A DNA stretch of 64,000 nt, taken from NCBI RefSeq assembly GCF_017161445.1, contig NZ_CP071060.1:1860001-1924000 (forward strand), in the 5' to 3' direction. Position 1 is the stretch's first letter, and every line of letters begins with the position of its first letter. The translations under genes and the position numbers were made by a program. This DNA is from Niveibacterium microcysteis. GTDB lineage: Bacteria; Pseudomonadota; Gammaproteobacteria; Burkholderiales; Rhodocyclaceae. The notes beneath the pieces are model-generated. The model searched no databases and had not been told where the DNA came from. It worked only from the letters and a program-made list of their open reading frames with translations. This document shows positions 17,517 to 26,837 of the stretch, piece by piece.

Positions 17517-17675
17517 TCATAGTCGGCCCATCAACAGCAGCGCGATGATGACGACCACCACCAGGCCCAGCCCGCCGCTCGGCAGGTAGCCCCAACTGCG
17601 GCTGTGAGGCCACGTGGGTATCGCGGCGATCAGAAGAACGATCAGCACGATCAGTAGCAATGTTCCAAGGCTCAT
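17517..17675 (-). CDS. DUF3309 family membrane protein
   Basis: 52 residues from ATG 17675, which has AGGAGG six bases upstream. The whole protein matches DUF3309: a hydrophobic helix, the loop PTWPHSRSWGYLPSGGLG, then a second helix LVVVVIIALLLMGRL. The family is small, found in proteobacteria, and of unknown function; it often occurs with general-stress genes as here. Confidence 0.9.
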   Translation of the reverse strand: MSLGTLLLIVLIVLLIAAIPTWPHSRSWGYLPSGGLGLVVVVIIALLLMGRL

Positions 17676-17850
17676 GGTGGCCTCCTGGTGTGGCGACATA
17701 GCGAACCAGCCGCGGGGAAGGGGCACTGGCACGCCCCCGGCAGATGCGCGGGCGTTCCGGTGTCACGAGGGGGAAGCGTTGGGGGTGCGGGCTTGGTGGC
17801 GGGCGCGCACCGAATCATCCTGAGACTGCACGCGCCCTTGGTGGTGTTCG

Positions 17851-18177
17851 TCAGCGACGGCTGAACATGAAGCCGATGACGAGTCCCGCCAGGGCAGTTG
17901 CACCAACGGTCTTCCAGGGGTTGGTCCGCACATAGCCATCGGTTGCGATCGCCGCGCCACGCACCTTTTCACCCAGCGCAAGCTTGCTGTTGATGGCGTA
18001 GGTCTTTGCGTCGTCGAAGGACTGCTCAACCTTCGTTTGAACTTGCGCCAGATCGCTGGCCGTCGCCGCGGCGATTTCCTGGATCAGGCCGCTCGTGTCG
18101 GCGGCGACGTTCTTCAGGTCTGTCGCCAGTCGATCCTTGCTTCCCATGCCGGGTAGCGGGTTCATTTCGGTGTTCAT
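17851..18177 (-). CDS. DUF883 (ElaB/YqjD) family membrane-anchored protein
   Basis: 108 residues, ATG 18177 with AAGGAG 7 bases upstream. It has an amphipathic helical part (residues 15-75) and a C-terminal anchor preceded by YVRTNPWKTVGATALAGLVIGFMFSRR. The PWxxVGxxxxxGxxxG signature is diagnostic of the ElaB/YqjD group, which in E. coli is inner-membrane, RpoS-dependent and binds ribosomes in stationary phase. That role is inferred here from the family. Confidence 0.9.
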   Translation of the reverse strand: MNTEMNPLPGMGSKDRLATDLKNVAADTSGLIQEIAAATASDLAQVQTKVEQSFDDAKTYAINSKLALGEKVRGAAIATDGYVRTNPWKTVGATALAGLVIGFMFSRR

Positions 18178-18221
18178 GGTGTCTCCTTGGCTTGTCGGTT
18201 TGATTCGCGAGCGGTGCGGGG

Positions 18222-18383
18222 CTACCCCCGACCGAGCCCGAAGAGCAGGGTTACGACAAAGATGACTACGAAGATGTAGAAGAGGATTCGCGCGATCTCA
18301 GCGGTACCTGCGGCAACGCCGGTGAAACCGAAAACCGCAGCGACGATTGAAACCAGAAAGAAGATCAGGGCCCATCTCAACAT
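18222..18383 (-). CDS. DUF1328 (YtjA) family small membrane protein
   Basis: 53 residues, read on the minus strand from ATG 18383 (GGGAGG six bases upstream) to TAG 18222. The protein begins [20 protein letters not shown] and continues with a Gly/Ala-containing loop and a second helix [15 protein letters not shown], the DUF1328 pattern. Function unknown; commonly stress-induced. Confidence 0.88.
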   Translation of the reverse strand: MLRWALIFFLVSIVAAVFGFTGVAAGTAEIARILFYIFVVIFVVTLLFGLGRG

Positions 18384-18603
18384 GACGGCCTCCCATGCAG
18401 GGCGTGGTGCCCGGAGGTGTGCTCGGTGAAGAACCCGCTCGCAGTGTCGTCAGGCCGTTAGGCCCCACGTCTGCAGTGCGGTGCGTCTGCGAGCCGGCTC
18501 TTCAATGTGAATCGTGTGCCAAGGCGTATCCGACGTCTGTTCGGCACCGCACACAGGTGGCGGCTCTTTGCTCGGTTGGACGGCGCTCAGCGCGTGTCTC
18601 GAT

Positions 18604-18831
18604 TCACTTCTTGGCGGGCTTCTCGATTTCGTGCCCGATGATGCCGCCCACGGCGGCCCCGCCGATCGTGCCGACTGGGCTGCCTCCGGTGAGTACCGAT
18701 CCGCCCACCGCGCCGGCGCCCGCGCCGATCAGCGTTCCCTTGTCCTGGCGTGACATGCCGGCACAGCCGGTGACGCCTACGATCAGCGCAATGGCCAATG
18801 CGTAGCGGGTATTACTTCGATTGACTCTCAT
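18604..18831 (-). CDS. Glycine-zipper lipoprotein
   Basis: 75 residues with a lipoprotein signal whose lipobox is VTGC, then a glycine-zipper segment (GTLIGAGAGAVGGSVLTGG ... GTIGGAAVGGIIGHEIEK). This is the short form of the 17-kDa-antigen / OsmB-like outer-membrane lipoproteins. It is probably anchored in the outer membrane and tied to osmotic or envelope stress. The 220 bases between it and the DUF1328 gene are non-coding. Confidence 0.85.
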   Translation of the reverse strand: MRVNRSNTRYALAIALIVGVTGCAGMSRQDKGTLIGAGAGAVGGSVLTGGSPVGTIGGAAVGGIIGHEIEKPAKK

Positions 18832-18892
18832 GATGTGACCTTGTCCTTATGCGCTGTCGATGACCGGTGCGGCGCACCGGCCATGCGGAGGC

Positions 18893-19501
18893 TTATTTGC
18901 CGAACGTCGTTTTTGCTTGGGCGAGGCAACGGTCCTTTGCGGCGCCGGCCATCGCATCGCACTTCTCTTTCTCGACGGCATAGCGTGCGTCGCGTTTCTC
19001 CACGGTGGCGTCGGTGCGAGCGTCCGTGGTTGCTGTCTTCGCGTCGCTCTTTGCCACGGCCGTCTTCTCGTTTGCCGTTGCTGCCGCGTCAGAACTCTTC
19101 AACTGCACAGTTGCGTCGGCCTTGGCGCTGGTCTCTGCGGCCTTAGCCTCCTTGATGCAGACATCCTTGGCGTTGTCCGCCTTGTCGTTGCAACGCTCGC
19201 GGGCGACCGAGTAGTCAGCTTCGGCCTTCGCGACACGAGCCTTGTAGTGGGTCTTGCGAGTGGGGGTATAGCTCGCTTCCAGGTCGGCCTCGGAGATCTT
19301 CTGTGCAGCCTTCGCCTGGGCCATGCAGAGCTTGTTTTGCTGGCCAGACATGTTCTCGCAGGCCGCTTTGCCGAGTTTGTAGTCGGCGTCGATCTTGTCT
19401 TGCTGGGTTCGGTAGTCAGTCTTGGTCATGGCCTGTGCAAGGCCGATCGGGGCGAACGCAAGAAAGAACGACATGGCGATGATGGTGTGGATGTGCTTCA
19501 T
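18893..19501 (-). CDS. Periplasmic Ala/Lys-rich helical protein, function unknown
   Basis: 202 residues with a cleavable signal peptide (through GLAQAM). The mature part is almost entirely charged helix with many Ala, Lys, Asp and Glu, and three spaced Cys-containing repeats of similar form (KAACENMSGQQNKLCMAQAKAA, RERCNDKADNAKDVCIKEAKAA, KEKCDAMAGAAKDRCLAQAKTT), each a C-x(7-9)-C pair within a helical hairpin. The internal repetition and paired cysteines suggest disulfide-stapled hairpins. Such proteins are widespread in betaproteobacteria but have no assigned role. Confidence 0.8.
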   Translation of the reverse strand: MKHIHTIIAMSFFLAFAPIGLAQAMTKTDYRTQQDKIDADYKLGKAACENMSGQQNKLCMAQAKAAQKISEADLEASYTPTRKTHYKARVAKAEADYSVARERCNDKADNAKDVCIKEAKAAETSAKADATVQLKSSDAAATANEKTAVAKSDAKTATTDARTDATVEKRDARYAVEKEKCDAMAGAAKDRCLAQAKTTFGK

Positions 19502-19929
19502 GGTGTGACCTCAAGTGTGGGGTTGGGGGCGGTTCAGCGGGCTTGGCATTGCGGGCCCTTGTTGGCTGCTGCCGCGTAACAGATCCGAAGAGATGGGGTA
19601 TTGGCCCCGCCGGGTCAGCTTGTGCTTGGCGGCACTCGGATGTTTGGAGGCTAGGGCTTGGGCTGGGGCGCGTCTGTTCGCTGACGCACCCTGAACTGGC
19701 TGCAACCGGAGCAGTGGCGGGGGTGGTCTGCGACCAACCGCCATTGGGGTCTGAATCTGGCAACGGTGCACTTCGGCCCGCAGGCAGGCGCTACATCAAC
19801 AGCCTCCTTCCGTATGTTCGCTAGCGCACATATGGAGGGATTTTGGCGACCTATACTGGAAATGCGACTTGCATTGGTCGCCGATCCGGCCACGTTTGGC
19901 TCGGTGGCGCCCAAGGCCGGAGACCCCGC
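19502..19929. other. Divergent intergenic region upstream of Crp/Fnr gene
   Basis: About 430 bases between two divergent genes. It must carry promoters in both directions, but no clear -35/-10 pair or palindrome stands out by eye, and no credible coding frame is present. Confidence 0.4.
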
Positions 19930-20646
19930 ATGGAAACGACCCATTCCCCGCTGCAAAACCATCTGCTTTCCGCCCTGCCGGATGATCAGATGGCGCGTAT
20001 TGCACCCGCACTTGAACTGGTGGCGATGCCGCTCGGTGACGTGTTATACGAACCCGGCATTCCGATGCGCAATGTGTTCTTCCCGACCACATCGATTGTT
20101 TCGCTGCTCTATGTAATGGAAGACGGCGCCTCGGCCGAGATTGCCGTGGTCGGCAACGAAGGCATCGTCGGCGTATCACTCTTCATGGGCGGGGAAACGA
20201 CGCCGAGCCGCGCCGTGGTGCAGAGCGCAGGCCATGCGTATCGGATGAAGGGGCCCGTTTTGAAGGACGAATTCGAACGTGCCGATACCCTGCAACGCCT
20301 CTTGTTGCGCTACACGCAGGCCTTGCTCACGCAGATGGCGCAGACCGCAGTGTGCAACCGCCATCACTCGCTCGATCAGCAGCTCTGCCGTTGGCTCCTG
20401 CTGAGCCTCGACCGCTTGCCGAGCAACAAACTGGTCATGACCCAGGAGTTGATCGCGAACATGCTTGGGGTGCGGCGCGAAGGGGTGACCGAAGCGGCCG
20501 GAAACTTGCAAAAGGCGGGGCTGATCGAGTACCACCGTGGGCATATCACGGTGATCAACCGGGCTGGCCTAGAGGCGCGTTCCTGCGAGTGCTATGCGGT
20601 GGTGAAGCGGGAGTGTGATCGTCTTCTGCCAGATACGCCGGTTTGA
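19930..20646 (+). CDS. Crp/Fnr-family transcriptional regulator (first of two)
   Basis: 238 residues from ATG 19930 with GGAG 8 bases upstream. An N-terminal cyclic-nucleotide-binding-like barrel (GDVLYEPG ... VSLLYVMEDG ... VVGNEGIVGVSLFMGG) is joined by a long dimer helix to a Crp-type winged helix (MTQELIANMLGVRREGVTEAAGNLQKAGLIEY). The phosphate-binding cassette of Crp and the N-terminal cysteines of Fnr are absent, so the ligand is unknown. The C-terminus carries CECY. It lies directly before a paralogue, which suggests duplication. Confidence 0.9.
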   Translation: METTHSPLQNHLLSALPDDQMARIAPALELVAMPLGDVLYEPGIPMRNVFFPTTSIVSLLYVMEDGASAEIAVVGNEGIVGVSLFMGGETTPSRAVVQSAGHAYRMKGPVLKDEFERADTLQRLLLRYTQALLTQMAQTAVCNRHHSLDQQLCRWLLLSLDRLPSNKLVMTQELIANMLGVRREGVTEAAGNLQKAGLIEYHRGHITVINRAGLEARSCECYAVVKRECDRLLPDTPV

Positions 20647-20804
20647 TTCCGATGTGACGCTAGGCGGATCGCGCAGCGGGACCCACGGCCAACCTATGTG
20701 CGCCAGCGTCCAGACAACCCAATCCGCCAAACGCAGGCTGGGGGCCTGATAAGCCGCGGCGCATCCGCCCGCGGCCAACGCCAGTTTCGCGGCAGGGGCC
20801 AAAC

Positions 20805-21512
20805 GTGCAAACCAGAACGGCGACACCATCAAGCAATCAGCTACTCGCGCGTTTGCCGCGTCGGGAACTCTCAAAGGTCATGACATCCTGCGTGGAGGTA
20901 GACCTTGTTTTCGCCGATGTCGTTGCGGAGCCGGGTAGCGCGATCCGCCGGGTCCTGTTTCCGGTGCGAAGCATCATTTCGCTGACCACGGCGATCGGGC
21001 CGCATTCCGGGTTGGAAGTGGGGCTGATCGGTGACGAGGGCATGCTTGGCGCTACATTGCTGATGGGTGTCGATGCCGCGCCATTGCACGCATTGGTGCA
21101 AGGGCAGGGAACCGCGTTGTCGATGAGCCGAGAGAGCTTCCTGAGCGCCGCTGCAGTCGGCAGTGCGCTGCACCGGGTGCTCTTCCGCTACATGTATGTG
21201 CTGATGCAGCAGCTGGCGCAAACGGCTGCGTGTAACCGATTCCATGTGGTCGAGGCTCGGCTCGCGCGCTGGCTGTTGATGACCCACGACCGCACGCATG
21301 CCGACGGCCTTCATGTCACACAGGAATTCCTCGCCTGGATGCTTGGCGTGCGGCGGGTCGGCGTAACGAAGGCTGCCGGCGCCCTGCAAAAGCGCAAACT
21401 GATCCACTACGCGCGGGGTGAGATCACGGTTCTTGACCGGGTTGGGCTGGAAGCCGCGGCGTGCACTTGCTACGCAGCGGACTGCGCAACCTACGCCGCC
21501 GGCATGCACTAG
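20805..21512 (+). CDS. Crp/Fnr-family transcriptional regulator (second of two)
   Basis: 235 residues from a GTG at 20805 (AGGGG about 6 bases before). The layout matches the preceding paralogue: barrel (FADVVAEPGSAIRRVLFPVRSIISL, GLIGDEGMLGATLLMG), dimer helix (RYMYVLMQQLAQTAACNRFH) and a winged helix (VTQEFLAWMLGVRRVGVTKAAGALQKRKLIHY). The tail holds three Cys in CTCYAADC. It ends about 110 bases before the P-type ATPase gene and may regulate it; that is inference from position. Confidence 0.88.
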   Translation: MQTRTATPSSNQLLARLPRRELSKVMTSCVEVDLVFADVVAEPGSAIRRVLFPVRSIISLTTAIGPHSGLEVGLIGDEGMLGATLLMGVDAAPLHALVQGQGTALSMSRESFLSAAAVGSALHRVLFRYMYVLMQQLAQTAACNRFHVVEARLARWLLMTHDRTHADGLHVTQEFLAWMLGVRRVGVTKAAGALQKRKLIHYARGEITVLDRVGLEAAACTCYAADCATYAAGMH

Positions 21513-21625
21513 GCGTGCAACAGCATGAACGCGTGCGGCATCAGAAGTACGCAGCGACGCGAACACCGCACTCGGCTTGCCGATCGCCACGCCAGGCCGA
21601 TGCGGTGCGGTGCCGGGAGTAGGTG

Positions 21626-24193
21626 ATGGCCGCGGATACGAAGCCATGGTGGCTCGATGCTGCCGAGCAGGACGCCGCCGCTGCGGCTTCTGCTGCGCTT
21701 GGTCTGACCGCATCCGAGGCCAAGAGTCGGCTTGATGCCGCAGGGCCAAACGAGTTTCGAACGCACGACCAGAAGTCACCTTTGAGGCAGTTCGTCGCCC
21801 GATTCGGCAATCCGCTGGTGCTGATCCTGCTGATCGCAGGGGGCGTGTCGGCCCTCTCGGGTGAGGTGACGAACTTCATCATCATCACCTTGATCGTGTT
21901 GATGAGCATCACGCTCGATTTTGTTCAGGAGTACCGCGCCAACGCCGCGGCGGACAAGCTGCGGCAGTCGGTTGCCGTGCGCGCATCGGTGGTGCGCGAC
22001 GGCGTGGCGGTAGCGCTGCCGATTGCGGATATCGTGCCCGGCGACGTAGCCATGCTCGCAGCGGGTGACCTGATCCCGGCCGATGGGTTGCTGATCGCGG
22101 CGAAGGATTTCTTCGTCAAACAGGCGCTGCTGACCGGCGAGGCGTACCCGGTCGAGAAACATGCAGGCCGTTTGCCGGATACCGCAACCGACATGCAGGA
22201 CGCCGCCAACGCGGTGTTCATGGGTACCTCGGCCATCAGCGGCAGTGCCAGCATGCGCGTGGTGAAGACGGGGCTGGCGACGGCGATCGGCGAGATCGCC
22301 GACACCATCTCGCGCCCGGCAACGCCCAGTTCGTTCGAGGTGGGCACGCGGCGCTTCGGCATGTTGATCATGCGCCTGACTGTGCTGATGGTGATGTTCG
22401 TGCTGCTGGTGAATGCCTTGCAGCACCGCCCCTGGCTCGAATCATTCCTGTTCGCCGTGGCGCTCGCCGTTGGCCTCACGCCTGAGCTACTGCCGATGGT
22501 GGTGTCGGTGACCCTTGCACGCGGCGCGGCACGCATGGCGCGGGCCAAGATGATCGTGAAGCGCCTCTCTGCGATCCAGGATCTCGGTTCGATGGACGTG
22601 CTGTGTACCGACAAGACCGGCACGCTGACCGAGGCGAAGATCCGCATGGTGCGCCATGTGGATGCACAGGGCACATCGAGCGAGCGGGTATTGCACCTGG
22701 CCTGGCTCAACAGTTTCTTCGAGAGCGGACTCAAGACGCCGCTCGACGAGGCGATTCTCGACTCCGCCGGGCAGGCCGTCGGCGCCTGGCAGAAGATCGA
22801 CGAAGTGCCGTTCGACTTCGAGCGCCGCTGCGTGTCGGTGCTGATCGACGATGGGCAAACGCGCTGGCTGGTCGTCAAGGGCGCGCCGGACGAAATCATG
22901 CGCCTCTGCACCCATGTCGAGATGGGCGAGGACGCACATCAGATGCCGTTTGACGCCGCGGCCGCAACGACCGCCAGGGCCAGTTGCCACGCACTCGAAG
23001 ACGACGGCTTTCGCGTGCTGGGCATTGCCTGGCGCGAAGTGGGGCGCGATCACCCGCATGCCGTGGTGGGCGACGAAACGGGCCTGGTGCTGGCCGGCTT
23101 CGGCGCCTTCCTCGATCCGCCCAAGGCCAGTGCGGCTGAAGCGCTGGAGGCCCTGCGCAAGGATGGCATCGCGATCAAGATCGTCACTGGGGATAGCGAC
23201 CGCGTGACCCGGCATGTGTGCGGTGAGCTCGGTATTCCGGTGTCGGGTGTTGTCAGCGGCGCCGAGATCGCCACGCTTGATGACCAGGCGCTGCGCATCC
23301 GCGTTGAGCAGAGCAACCTGTTCTGCCGCGTGAATCCGGCGCAGAAGAACCGCGTGATCGAAGCGCTGCGCGCACGCGGCCATGTGGTCGGCTACCTGGG
23401 CGACGGCATCAACGACGCGCCGTCGCTGCATTCCGCCGACGTGGGCCTGTCGGTTGAATCGGCGGTGGACGTGGCCAAGGAGGCTGCGGACATGATCCTG
23501 CTGGAGCAAGACCTGCATGTGCTGCACGCCGGCGTGGTGGAGGGGCGTCGCACCTTCGGCAACATCATGAAGTACATCATGATGGGCACCAGCTCGAACT
23601 TCGGGAACATGTTCAGCATGGCGGGCGCATCGCTTTTCCTGCCCTTCCTGCCGATGTTGCCGACGCAGATCCTGCTCAACAACATCCTCTACGACATCTC
23701 AGAAGTGGCGATCCCGCTCGACGAAGTCGATGCGGTGGATCTTGCCGCGCCGCGGGTGCTCGATCTTTCCTTCATCCGCAACTTCATGTTGGTGATCGGG
23801 CCGATCAGTTCCTTGTTCGACTTCCTCACGTTCTACGTGATGCTCAAGGTGCTCAACGCCGACGCCGCACTGTTCCAGACCGGCTGGTTCGTCGAGTCGC
23901 TGTGCACCCAGGTGCTGGTGATCTTCATCATCCGCACCCGCGGCAACCCGCTGCGTAGCCGCGCAAGCGGGGTGCTCACGGCAACCTCGCTGGCCGTGGT
24001 GGCGCTGTCCTTGGTGCTGCCCTACACGCCGCTCGCCAGCCACTTTGGTTTTGTGCCGCCGCCGCTGCGGTTCTACCTGATCCTTGGCGCCATGGTCGCG
24101 GTCTATCTGGTCGCGGTGGAGCTTGCCAAGCGCGCCTTCTACCACTTTTCAAGTCACCGCAGCGGGCTGTTGCCCGCGGCTACAGGGGGCTGA
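21626..24193 (+). CDS. mgtA: Magnesium-translocating P-type ATPase (MgtA type)
   Basis: 855 residues from ATG 21626 (GGGAG 6 bases upstream; an in-frame GTG lies just before). It has the full P-type set: cation-ATPase N-domain, TGEA in the actuator loop ([11 protein letters not shown]), transmembrane motif [20 protein letters not shown], phosphorylation site DKTGT with Asp at residue 329, and hinge [31 protein letters not shown]. The [10 protein letters not shown] helix and the overall length match P3B MgtA/MgtB importers that bring Mg2+ in with the gradient at ATP cost. No long leader with an obvious Mg sensor is seen; only 113 bases separate it from the Crp/Fnr gene. Its stop is one base from the fumC start. 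Confidence 0.93.
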   Translation: MAADTKPWWLDAAEQDAAAAASAALGLTASEAKSRLDAAGPNEFRTHDQKSPLRQFVARFGNPLVLILLIAGGVSALSGEVTNFIIITLIVLMSITLDFVQEYRANAAADKLRQSVAVRASVVRDGVAVALPIADIVPGDVAMLAAGDLIPADGLLIAAKDFFVKQALLTGEAYPVEKHAGRLPDTATDMQDAANAVFMGTSAISGSASMRVVKTGLATAIGEIADTISRPATPSSFEVGTRRFGMLIMRLTVLMVMFVLLVNALQHRPWLESFLFAVALAVGLTPELLPMVVSVTLARGAARMARAKMIVKRLSAIQDLGSMDVLCTDKTGTLTEAKIRMVRHVDAQGTSSERVLHLAWLNSFFESGLKTPLDEAILDSAGQAVGAWQKIDEVPFDFERRCVSVLIDDGQTRWLVVKGAPDEIMRLCTHVEMGEDAHQMPFDAAAATTARASCHALEDDGFRVLGIAWREVGRDHPHAVVGDETGLVLAGFGAFLDPPKASAAEALEALRKDGIAIKIVTGDSDRVTRHVCGELGIPVSGVVSGAEIATLDDQALRIRVEQSNLFCRVNPAQKNRVIEALRARGHVVGYLGDGINDAPSLHSADVGLSVESAVDVAKEAADMILLEQDLHVLHAGVVEGRRTFGNIMKYIMMGTSSNFGNMFSMAGASLFLPFLPMLPTQILLNNILYDISEVAIPLDEVDAVDLAAPRVLDLSFIRNFMLVIGPISSLFDFLTFYVMLKVLNADAALFQTGWFVESLCTQVLVIFIIRTRGNPLRSRASGVLTATSLAVVALSLVLPYTPLASHFGFVPPPLRFYLILGAMVAVYLVAVELAKRAFYHFSSHRSGLLPAATGG

Positions 24194-24194
24194 C

Positions 24195-25583
24195 ATGACC
24201 GAGCTGGATACCCGTATCGAACGCGACTCGCACGGCGAAGTGGCGGTGCCTGCAACAGCCCTCTGGGGCGCCCAGACCCAGCGCGCGCTGGCGCATTTCA
24301 GCATTTCGACCGAGCGCATGGCGCCCGAGCTGATCCTCGCACTGGCCCTCGTAAAACGCTGCGCGGCGGAGGTGAATGCAGAGCTTGGTCTGCTCGATGC
24401 GGACACCGCCCACGCCATCGTCGCGGCCTGTGACGAGGTGCTGGCGGGCGACCATACCGACGCCTTCCCGCTTGCAGTGTGGCAAAGCGGATCGGGCACC
24501 CAGACCAACATGAACATGAACGAAGTGCTGGCCAACCGCGCCACCGCCCTGTTGGCCGACACACCCGCGGCGCCACGGCGCGTGCATCCGAACGACCACG
24601 TAAACCTTGGCCAATCGACCAACGATATCTTCCCGACTGCACTGCATGTCGCCGCCGTAGCGGCCATCGAATCCGGCTTGCTGCCTGCCTTGCGCGAGCT
24701 GCGTTGCACGCTCGCCGGCAAGGCCGAAGCGTTTGCCGGGCTGGTGAAGATCGGGCGCACGCATCTGCAGGATGCGGTGCCGCTGACGCTGGGGCAGGAG
24801 GTGTCGGGCTGGGGTGCGCAGCTCGACCATGCGATCGAGGGCATCGCGAACTGTTTGGCGCCGTTGCGCGCCTTGGCGGTGGGCGGCACGGCCGTGGGTA
24901 CGGGCCTCAACACGCACGCCGAATTTGGCGCTCGCGTTGCGCAGCGCTTGGCGAAACTGAGCGGCACCGCCTACCACTGCGCGCCGAATCGCTTCGCCGC
25001 GCTGGCATCACATGATCCGCTGCTGAGTGCCCACGGCGCCTTGCGGACGTTGGCGGCAGCGCTGATGAAGATCGCCAACGACGTGCGTTGGCTCGCGTCC
25101 GGCCCGCGCTGCGGGCTTGGCGAACTCCAGTTGCCCGAGAATGAGCCCGGCAGCTCGATCATGCCGGGCAAGGTGAACCCGACGCAGTGCGAAGCGATGG
25201 CGATGGTGTGCTGCCAGGTGTTTGGCAACGACGTTGCGCTGGGGTTTGGCGGGGCATCGGGGAACTTCGAGCTCAATGCATTCAAGCCGCTGATCGCGCA
25301 TAACTTCTTGCAAAGTGCGCGCCTGCTGGCGGACGCGGTGCGCAGCTTCGACCGCCACTGCGCACAAGGCCTCGCTGCGCGCCCGACGCGCATCGCTGAA
25401 CACCTTGAGCACTCGCTCATGCTGGCCACCGCGCTGAGCCCCCACATCGGCTACGACCACGCCGCGGAAATCGCCCGCACGGCATTCGTGCGCGGTACCA
25501 CGCTGCGCGCCGCTGCCATTGCGTCGGGCTATGTCAGCCCATCGGATTTCGACGACTGGGTGCGGCCGGAACGGATGATCTGA
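24195..25583 (+). CDS. fumC: Class II fumarate hydratase
   Basis: 462 residues, the usual size of oxygen-stable class II fumarase, which interconverts fumarate and malate in the TCA cycle. ATG 24195 is preceded by AGGGGG and lies one base after the mgtA stop. Fumarase/aspartase signatures are complete: [19 protein letters not shown] (near 95), [35 protein letters not shown] and the mobile loop [13 protein letters not shown]. Aspartase and argininosuccinate lyase are less likely given the [10 protein letters not shown] context. Linkage to a Mg2+ importer is unusual. Confidence 0.95.
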   Translation: MTELDTRIERDSHGEVAVPATALWGAQTQRALAHFSISTERMAPELILALALVKRCAAEVNAELGLLDADTAHAIVAACDEVLAGDHTDAFPLAVWQSGSGTQTNMNMNEVLANRATALLADTPAAPRRVHPNDHVNLGQSTNDIFPTALHVAAVAAIESGLLPALRELRCTLAGKAEAFAGLVKIGRTHLQDAVPLTLGQEVSGWGAQLDHAIEGIANCLAPLRALAVGGTAVGTGLNTHAEFGARVAQRLAKLSGTAYHCAPNRFAALASHDPLLSAHGALRTLAAALMKIANDVRWLASGPRCGLGELQLPENEPGSSIMPGKVNPTQCEAMAMVCCQVFGNDVALGFGGASGNFELNAFKPLIAHNFLQSARLLADAVRSFDRHCAQGLAARPTRIAEHLEHSLMLATALSPHIGYDHAAEIARTAFVRGTTLRAAAIASGYVSPSDFDDWVRPERMI

Positions 25584-25695
25584 CGTGCTGCCGCGCCAAG
25601 TCTGGGTGCCCTCGCGAAGCGGGCGTTTCTGATGCGCGTCGTCGTGGGGTGAGCACCCGATCGTCGGATCGCATCGTCTGGAGATCTCGACAGGT

Positions 25696-25724
25696 GTGAT
25701 GTCGGCGCCGGGCGCCGACATCAC
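25696..25724. terminator. 13-bp perfect hairpin between convergent genes
   Basis: GTGATGTCGGCGC (25696-25708) is mirrored exactly at 25712-25724 around the loop CGG. It lies 112 bases after the fumC stop and 8 bases past the end of the convergent minus-strand gene, so it can serve both directions. No T-run follows. Confidence 0.65.
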
Positions 25725-25732
25725 GGTGGGTC

Positions 25733-26512
25733 TCAGCGATGGTCTTTGCCTCGCCCTTCACCCTTGCCATTTCCGGGGCCATCGTCCCGGTTGTCGCCGT
25801 CGTTGCCTTTGTTCTGCCTGCGGTGTTCGGGCTCGGCGGGTCCGTACTGTTGATCCTGGGTGGTCACTTGCCGCGGCTGCTGCGATGACTGCGCTCGGGT
25901 CTCATGGCCCCATCTGTCGGCTGGGCGGGGGGAACCCGTTCTCAACTCGACGGGCTCCACGGGTTGGTAGCGGTAGTGCCTTGCCTGCACATCGCGCTGC
26001 TCCACCACGTTGCGCGGATAACGATCGCCCGAATAGCCGCGTTGGTATGTGGGCAACGGAGCAGGGCGCGGTGTGGCAGATCTGTCCCAGCGGTCCCAGT
26101 CGCGATGCTGATCTTCCCAATCGGGTCCCCAGTGCTCGCCCCAGCGCGGTGGGGCGTCGCGTCGCCAGCCTTCAAAGTGCGGCGGCGGATGGCGGTAGTA
26201 GCGAACCGGTACGCGAAGCACATAGAGCGGCACCGCCGTTGGGGCAATTCTGCGCCATGGGCCGTTGTACCAGCTGCTCGCATACCAGTCGTCCGACTGA
26301 TAGACCCAGTAGAGGCCGTCATAGAAGAAGAAATTCGCCTCCGCGCTGGGCGCGTAGTAGACCGGGTAGCCCGGCACGCGTTCGAGCTGCGGATACGAGG
26401 GCATGTTGAGGCCGATGCTGATACCGGGCATCGCGATGCCGATACTCAGCTCGGCGTAAGCGACGGGAAGCGGGATCAGCGCGATCGAGCACGCAAGAAC
26501 CAGTGTGCGCAT
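25733..26512 (-). CDS. Secreted Tyr/Trp/Pro-rich protein, function unknown
   Basis: 259 residues from ATG 26512, which has AGGAGG 6 bases upstream; the frame is open 36 residues further but without a start signal. A signal peptide (MRTLVLACSIALIPLPVAYA) is followed by an aromatic-rich domain (YYAPSAEANFFFYDGLYWVYQSDDWYASSWYNGPW ... RVPVRYYRHPPPHFEGWRRDAPPRWGEHWG) and a hydrophilic, Gln/Arg/Gly-rich low-complexity tail. The pattern recurs in periplasmic or surface proteins of Burkholderiales and Rhodocyclales with no known role. Confidence 0.8.
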   Translation of the reverse strand: MRTLVLACSIALIPLPVAYAELSIGIAMPGISIGLNMPSYPQLERVPGYPVYYAPSAEANFFFYDGLYWVYQSDDWYASSWYNGPWRRIAPTAVPLYVLRVPVRYYRHPPPHFEGWRRDAPPRWGEHWGPDWEDQHRDWDRWDRSATPRPAPLPTYQRGYSGDRYPRNVVEQRDVQARHYRYQPVEPVELRTGSPRPADRWGHETRAQSSQQPRQVTTQDQQYGPAEPEHRRQNKGNDGDNRDDGPGNGKGEGRGKDHR

Positions 26513-26837
26513 GGGAGTCCTCCTGTATCGAGGCCGAGGCCTCGCGGCAATCGTGCTGCGCCGCGGCAATCCCGACGCGGAATCCGAGCCGGTGCGGCGC
26601 TGAGGCGACCACTGGCTCATGTTGCAGAAAGCCGCGCCGCATTACCGTTCGCTCGCGCACACAGGCAGTGGCAGCACTCTAGACGTGCGGTGGCCGGCTG
26701 AGTCCGGCCGGTCTTTGTTCGGCAGCGCACAGACGTCGTCCGTTGTTCGACAGCAGGCTGGCGCAAGCCTTGATCACGTCAACGCCGATCCGTGCCTTGC
26801 CCTCCACCGCCCCGTGTGTCTGACTCAGGAGCACCCC
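26513..26837. other. Divergent promoter region before oleate hydratase
   Basis: 325 bases between the secreted-protein gene (minus) and the hydratase (plus). No coding frame is convincing. A good ribosome site (CAGGAG) immediately precedes 26838. No operator was recognised. Confidence 0.4.
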
